From the NCBI GenBank assembly GCA_047605425.1, contig JASGFT010000228.1, positions 1 through 6,809 on the forward strand: a stretch of 6,809 nt of DNA. The letters are read 5' to 3'. The stretch is from JAKPAM01 sp047605425. GTDB taxonomy: Bacteria > Pseudomonadota > Gammaproteobacteria > Burkholderiales > Burkholderiaceae_E. This document shows positions 5,360-6,809 of this stretch, piece after piece; positions within the stretch are counted from its first letter, which is position 1; every line of letters begins with the position of its first letter. The notes under the pieces are model-generated. The model was not told the origin of the DNA. It saw nothing but the letters and a program-made list of their open reading frames with translations, and did no database searches. The translations under genes were made by a program, and so were the position numbers.

Positions 5360-5410
5360 GGGGCGATCGACGATCCACAGCCCGGGAGAGCGACCTCGAC
5401 GTCCTCTTCC

Positions 5411-5450
5411 ACCTCCCGGCCCTGAAGGACGGGGTTTCTCGCGAGGAAAC
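5411..5450 (+). other. Tandem hairpins before the aldehyde dehydrogenase gene; IS200/IS605 right-end-like remnant overlapping the ribosome binding site
   Basis: Within the 93-base gap (5360-5452), CCCG (5415-5418) plus CC (5420-5421) pair with GG (5427-5428) plus CGGG (5430-5433) around a CTGAA loop. Then GTTTC (5434-5438) pairs with GAAAC (5446-5450) around TCGCGAG. The layout CTCCCGGCCCTGAAGG-CGGGG-TTTCTC recalls the CCCGCCCTGAAGGGCGGGG hairpin often found at right ends of IS200/IS605 elements and near tnpB genes; this is from memory and no transposase is present. The likely ribosome binding site GAGGAA (5443-5448) is partly held in the second stem, so the structure could tune translation of the downstream gene. 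No T tract follows, so it is not a standard terminator. Confidence 0.4.
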
Positions 5451-5452
5451 TG

Positions 5453-6809
5453 ATGAACGCCAACGATTTGTCGACGCTGCTCGCGTCGATCGATGTGCCG
5501 ATGCCGCCGGCCGCGGAGGGCGCGCTGATCGTGCGCTCGCCGATCGACGGCGGCGAGCTTGGACGGATCGATCCGGCCGACGCCCACGCCGCCCGCCTGG
5601 CGATCGACGCCGCCGTGGCCGCGCAGGCCGGCTGGCAGGCCTTGCCAGCGCCGCGCCGTGGCGAGCTGGTGCGCCGCTTCGGCGAGCGGCTGCGCGCCGT
5701 CAAGCCGGCGCTCGGGCGGCTCGTCACGCTCGAGACCGGCAAGCTGCTGCAGGAAGGGCTCGGCGAAGTGCAGGAGATGATCGACGTCTGCGACTTCGCG
5801 GTCGGCCTGTCGCGGCAGTTGCACGGGCTGGTCATCGCGTCCGAGCGCCCGTCGCACAAGATGCTCGAGAGCTGGCATCCGTTCGGCACCTGCGCGATCA
5901 TCTCGGCCTTCAATTTCCCGGTCGCGGTCTGGTCGTGGAACGCCGCGCTGGCACTGGTGTGCGGCAACACGATCGTCTGGAAGCCGTCCGAAAAGACCCC
6001 GCTGACCGCCTGGACCGTGCATCAGTTGCTGCGCCAGGTGCTGGCCGAGGCCGAACCCGGCCAGCAGGACATCGCCCAACTGCTGATCGGCGGCCGCGAG
6101 CTGGGCCGGCAACTGGTCGAGCATCCGGGCGTGCGGCTGGTGTCGGCCACCGGCTCGACGGCGATGGGGCGGGCGGTCGGGCAGGCCTGCTCGCAGCACT
6201 TCAAGCGCAGCATCCTCGAGCTGGGCGGCAACAACGCGGCGATCGTCACGGCCAGCGCCGACCTGGCGCTCGCGCTGCGCGCGGTCGTGTTCGCCGCGGT
6301 CGGCACCGCGGGCCAGCGCTGCACGACGCTGCGCCGCCTGTTCGTGCACCGGACGCGCTATGCCGATTTCGTCGCGCGGCTGAAGAAGGTCTACCGCGAT
6401 CTGCCGGTCGGCGATCCGCTGGCGTCCGGCACGCTGGTCGGCCCGCTGATCGACCTGGCCGCCTACGAGCGCATGCAGGCCGTGCTCGCGACGCTGCCGG
6501 CCGGCGCCGTCACCGGCGGCCATCGCGAGCTGGCCGGACGGTTCGCGAACGCCTGGTACGCGCGGCCCGCGCTGGTCGAGATGCACGCGCAGCAGGGACC
6601 GATGCTCGAGGAAACCTTCGCGCCGATCCTGTACGTGATGGCTTATGACGACCTGGACGAAGCGCTGAGGCTGAACAACGCCAGCGCGCACGGCCTGTCG
6701 TCATGCATCTTCACGACCGACCTGCGCGAGTCCGAGCGCTTTCTGGCCGGATCGGACTGCGGCATCGCCAACGTCAACATCGGCACCAGCGGCGCCGAGA
6801 TCGGCGGCG
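5453..6809 (+). CDS. amaB: Alpha-aminoadipic semialdehyde / piperideine-6-carboxylate dehydrogenase (ALDH7 family), 3' end outside the window
   Basis: NAD+-dependent aldehyde dehydrogenase that oxidises alpha-aminoadipic semialdehyde to 2-aminoadipate, the step after the preceding gene in lysine breakdown; cytosolic. The window holds 452 residues of about 500; the frame is open to the edge. Visible landmarks: oxyanion Asn154 in SAFNFPVAVWSWNAA (151-165), cofactor motif WKPSEKTPLT (176-185), the Rossmann glycine motif ATGSTAMG (232-239), general base Glu256 in LELGGNNAAIV (255-265), catalytic Cys290 in GTAGQRCTTLRRL (284-296), and Glu387 in LEETFAPILYV (385-395). The end NVNIGTSGAEIGG is typical of ALDH7/AASADH. 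SAFNFPVAVW and GQRCTTLRRL resemble human ALDH7A1 and bacterial AmaB more than other ALDH groups. ATG at 5453 is preceded four bases upstream by GAGGAA. The symbol amaB is borrowed from the Pseudomonas counterpart. Confidence 0.93.
   Translation, partial: MNANDLSTLLASIDVPMPPAAEGALIVRSPIDGGELGRIDPADAHAARLAIDAAVAAQAGWQALPAPRRGELVRRFGERLRAVKPALGRLVTLETGKLLQEGLGEVQEMIDVCDFAVGLSRQLHGLVIASERPSHKMLESWHPFGTCAIISAFNFPVAVWSWNAALALVCGNTIVWKPSEKTPLTAWTVHQLLRQVLAEAEPGQQDIAQLLIGGRELGRQLVEHPGVRLVSATGSTAMGRAVGQACSQHFKRSILELGGNNAAIVTASADLALALRAVVFAAVGTAGQRCTTLRRLFVHRTRYADFVARLKKVYRDLPVGDPLASGTLVGPLIDLAAYERMQAVLATLPAGAVTGGHRELAGRFANAWYARPALVEMHAQQGPMLEETFAPILYVMAYDDLDEALRLNNASAHGLSSCIFTTDLRESERFLAGSDCGIANVNIGTSGAEIGG

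Noticed and set aside
4339..6648. A 769-codon plus-strand open frame overlapping the dehydrogenase and aldehyde dehydrogenase
   Set aside because: It is in a different frame from both genes and is Arg/Ala/Gly-rich, as expected of a frame shadow in GC-rich DNA.
3875..6691. A 938-codon open frame on the minus strand opposite both lysine-breakdown genes
   Set aside because: Its product is Arg/Asp/Gln/Ala-rich with no domain; it is the antisense shadow of two well-conserved genes in high-GC DNA.

Overview
The window is a very GC-rich stretch (roughly two thirds G+C by eye) of a proteobacterial chromosome. It most resembles a betaproteobacterium of the Burkholderiales. This rests on the eno-ftsB gene order, on how closely the enolase, FtsB and Hsp33 sequences follow the proteobacterial pattern, and on codon usage dominated by G or C in third positions. 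No tRNA, rRNA, CRISPR array or intact insertion sequence is visible.

Layout. Bases 1-823 (+) are the C-terminal two thirds of enolase (eno, cut by the left edge). ftsB (879-1298, +) follows 55 bases later and encodes a divisome protein with an unusually long hydrophilic tail. Four minus-strand genes run head to tail from 3635 down to 1336: an Lrp/AsnC-type regulator, a NIPSNAP-family protein, a gamma-carbonic-anhydrase-like hexapeptide protein, and the redox chaperone Hsp33 (hslO, TTG start). The gaps are 32, 1 and 32 bases, so they probably form one operon. It ends convergently against ftsB. On the plus strand, divergent from the regulator, lie a saccharopine dehydrogenase/lysine 6-dehydrogenase family oxidoreductase (3947-5359) and an ALDH7-type alpha-aminoadipic semialdehyde dehydrogenase (5453 to beyond the right edge).

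How it fits together. The two plus-strand genes are consecutive steps of lysine breakdown. The first makes alpha-aminoadipic semialdehyde (in equilibrium with piperideine-6-carboxylate), from saccharopine or directly from lysine. The second oxidises it to 2-aminoadipate. The divergent Lrp/AsnC regulator is the obvious candidate controller, perhaps sensing lysine or a pathway intermediate (inference). The enzyme that would make saccharopine is not in the window.

The non-coding parts are the most unusual. The 311-base divergent intergenic region contains a 169-base near-palindromic foldback (3721-3889) with 20-base ends matching at 19 of 20 positions. It is flanked on the regulator side by a cluster of TCGAAA/TTTCGA boxes, and on the dehydrogenase side by three GTCTCGACCA-like boxes spaced exactly 17 bases apart. 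The dehydrogenase carries a roughly 95-residue low-complexity tail containing five-residue repeats encoded by a 15-base tandem repeat. The 93-base gap before the aldehyde dehydrogenase carries tandem hairpins that resemble the right end of an IS200/IS605-type element and overlap the ribosome binding site.
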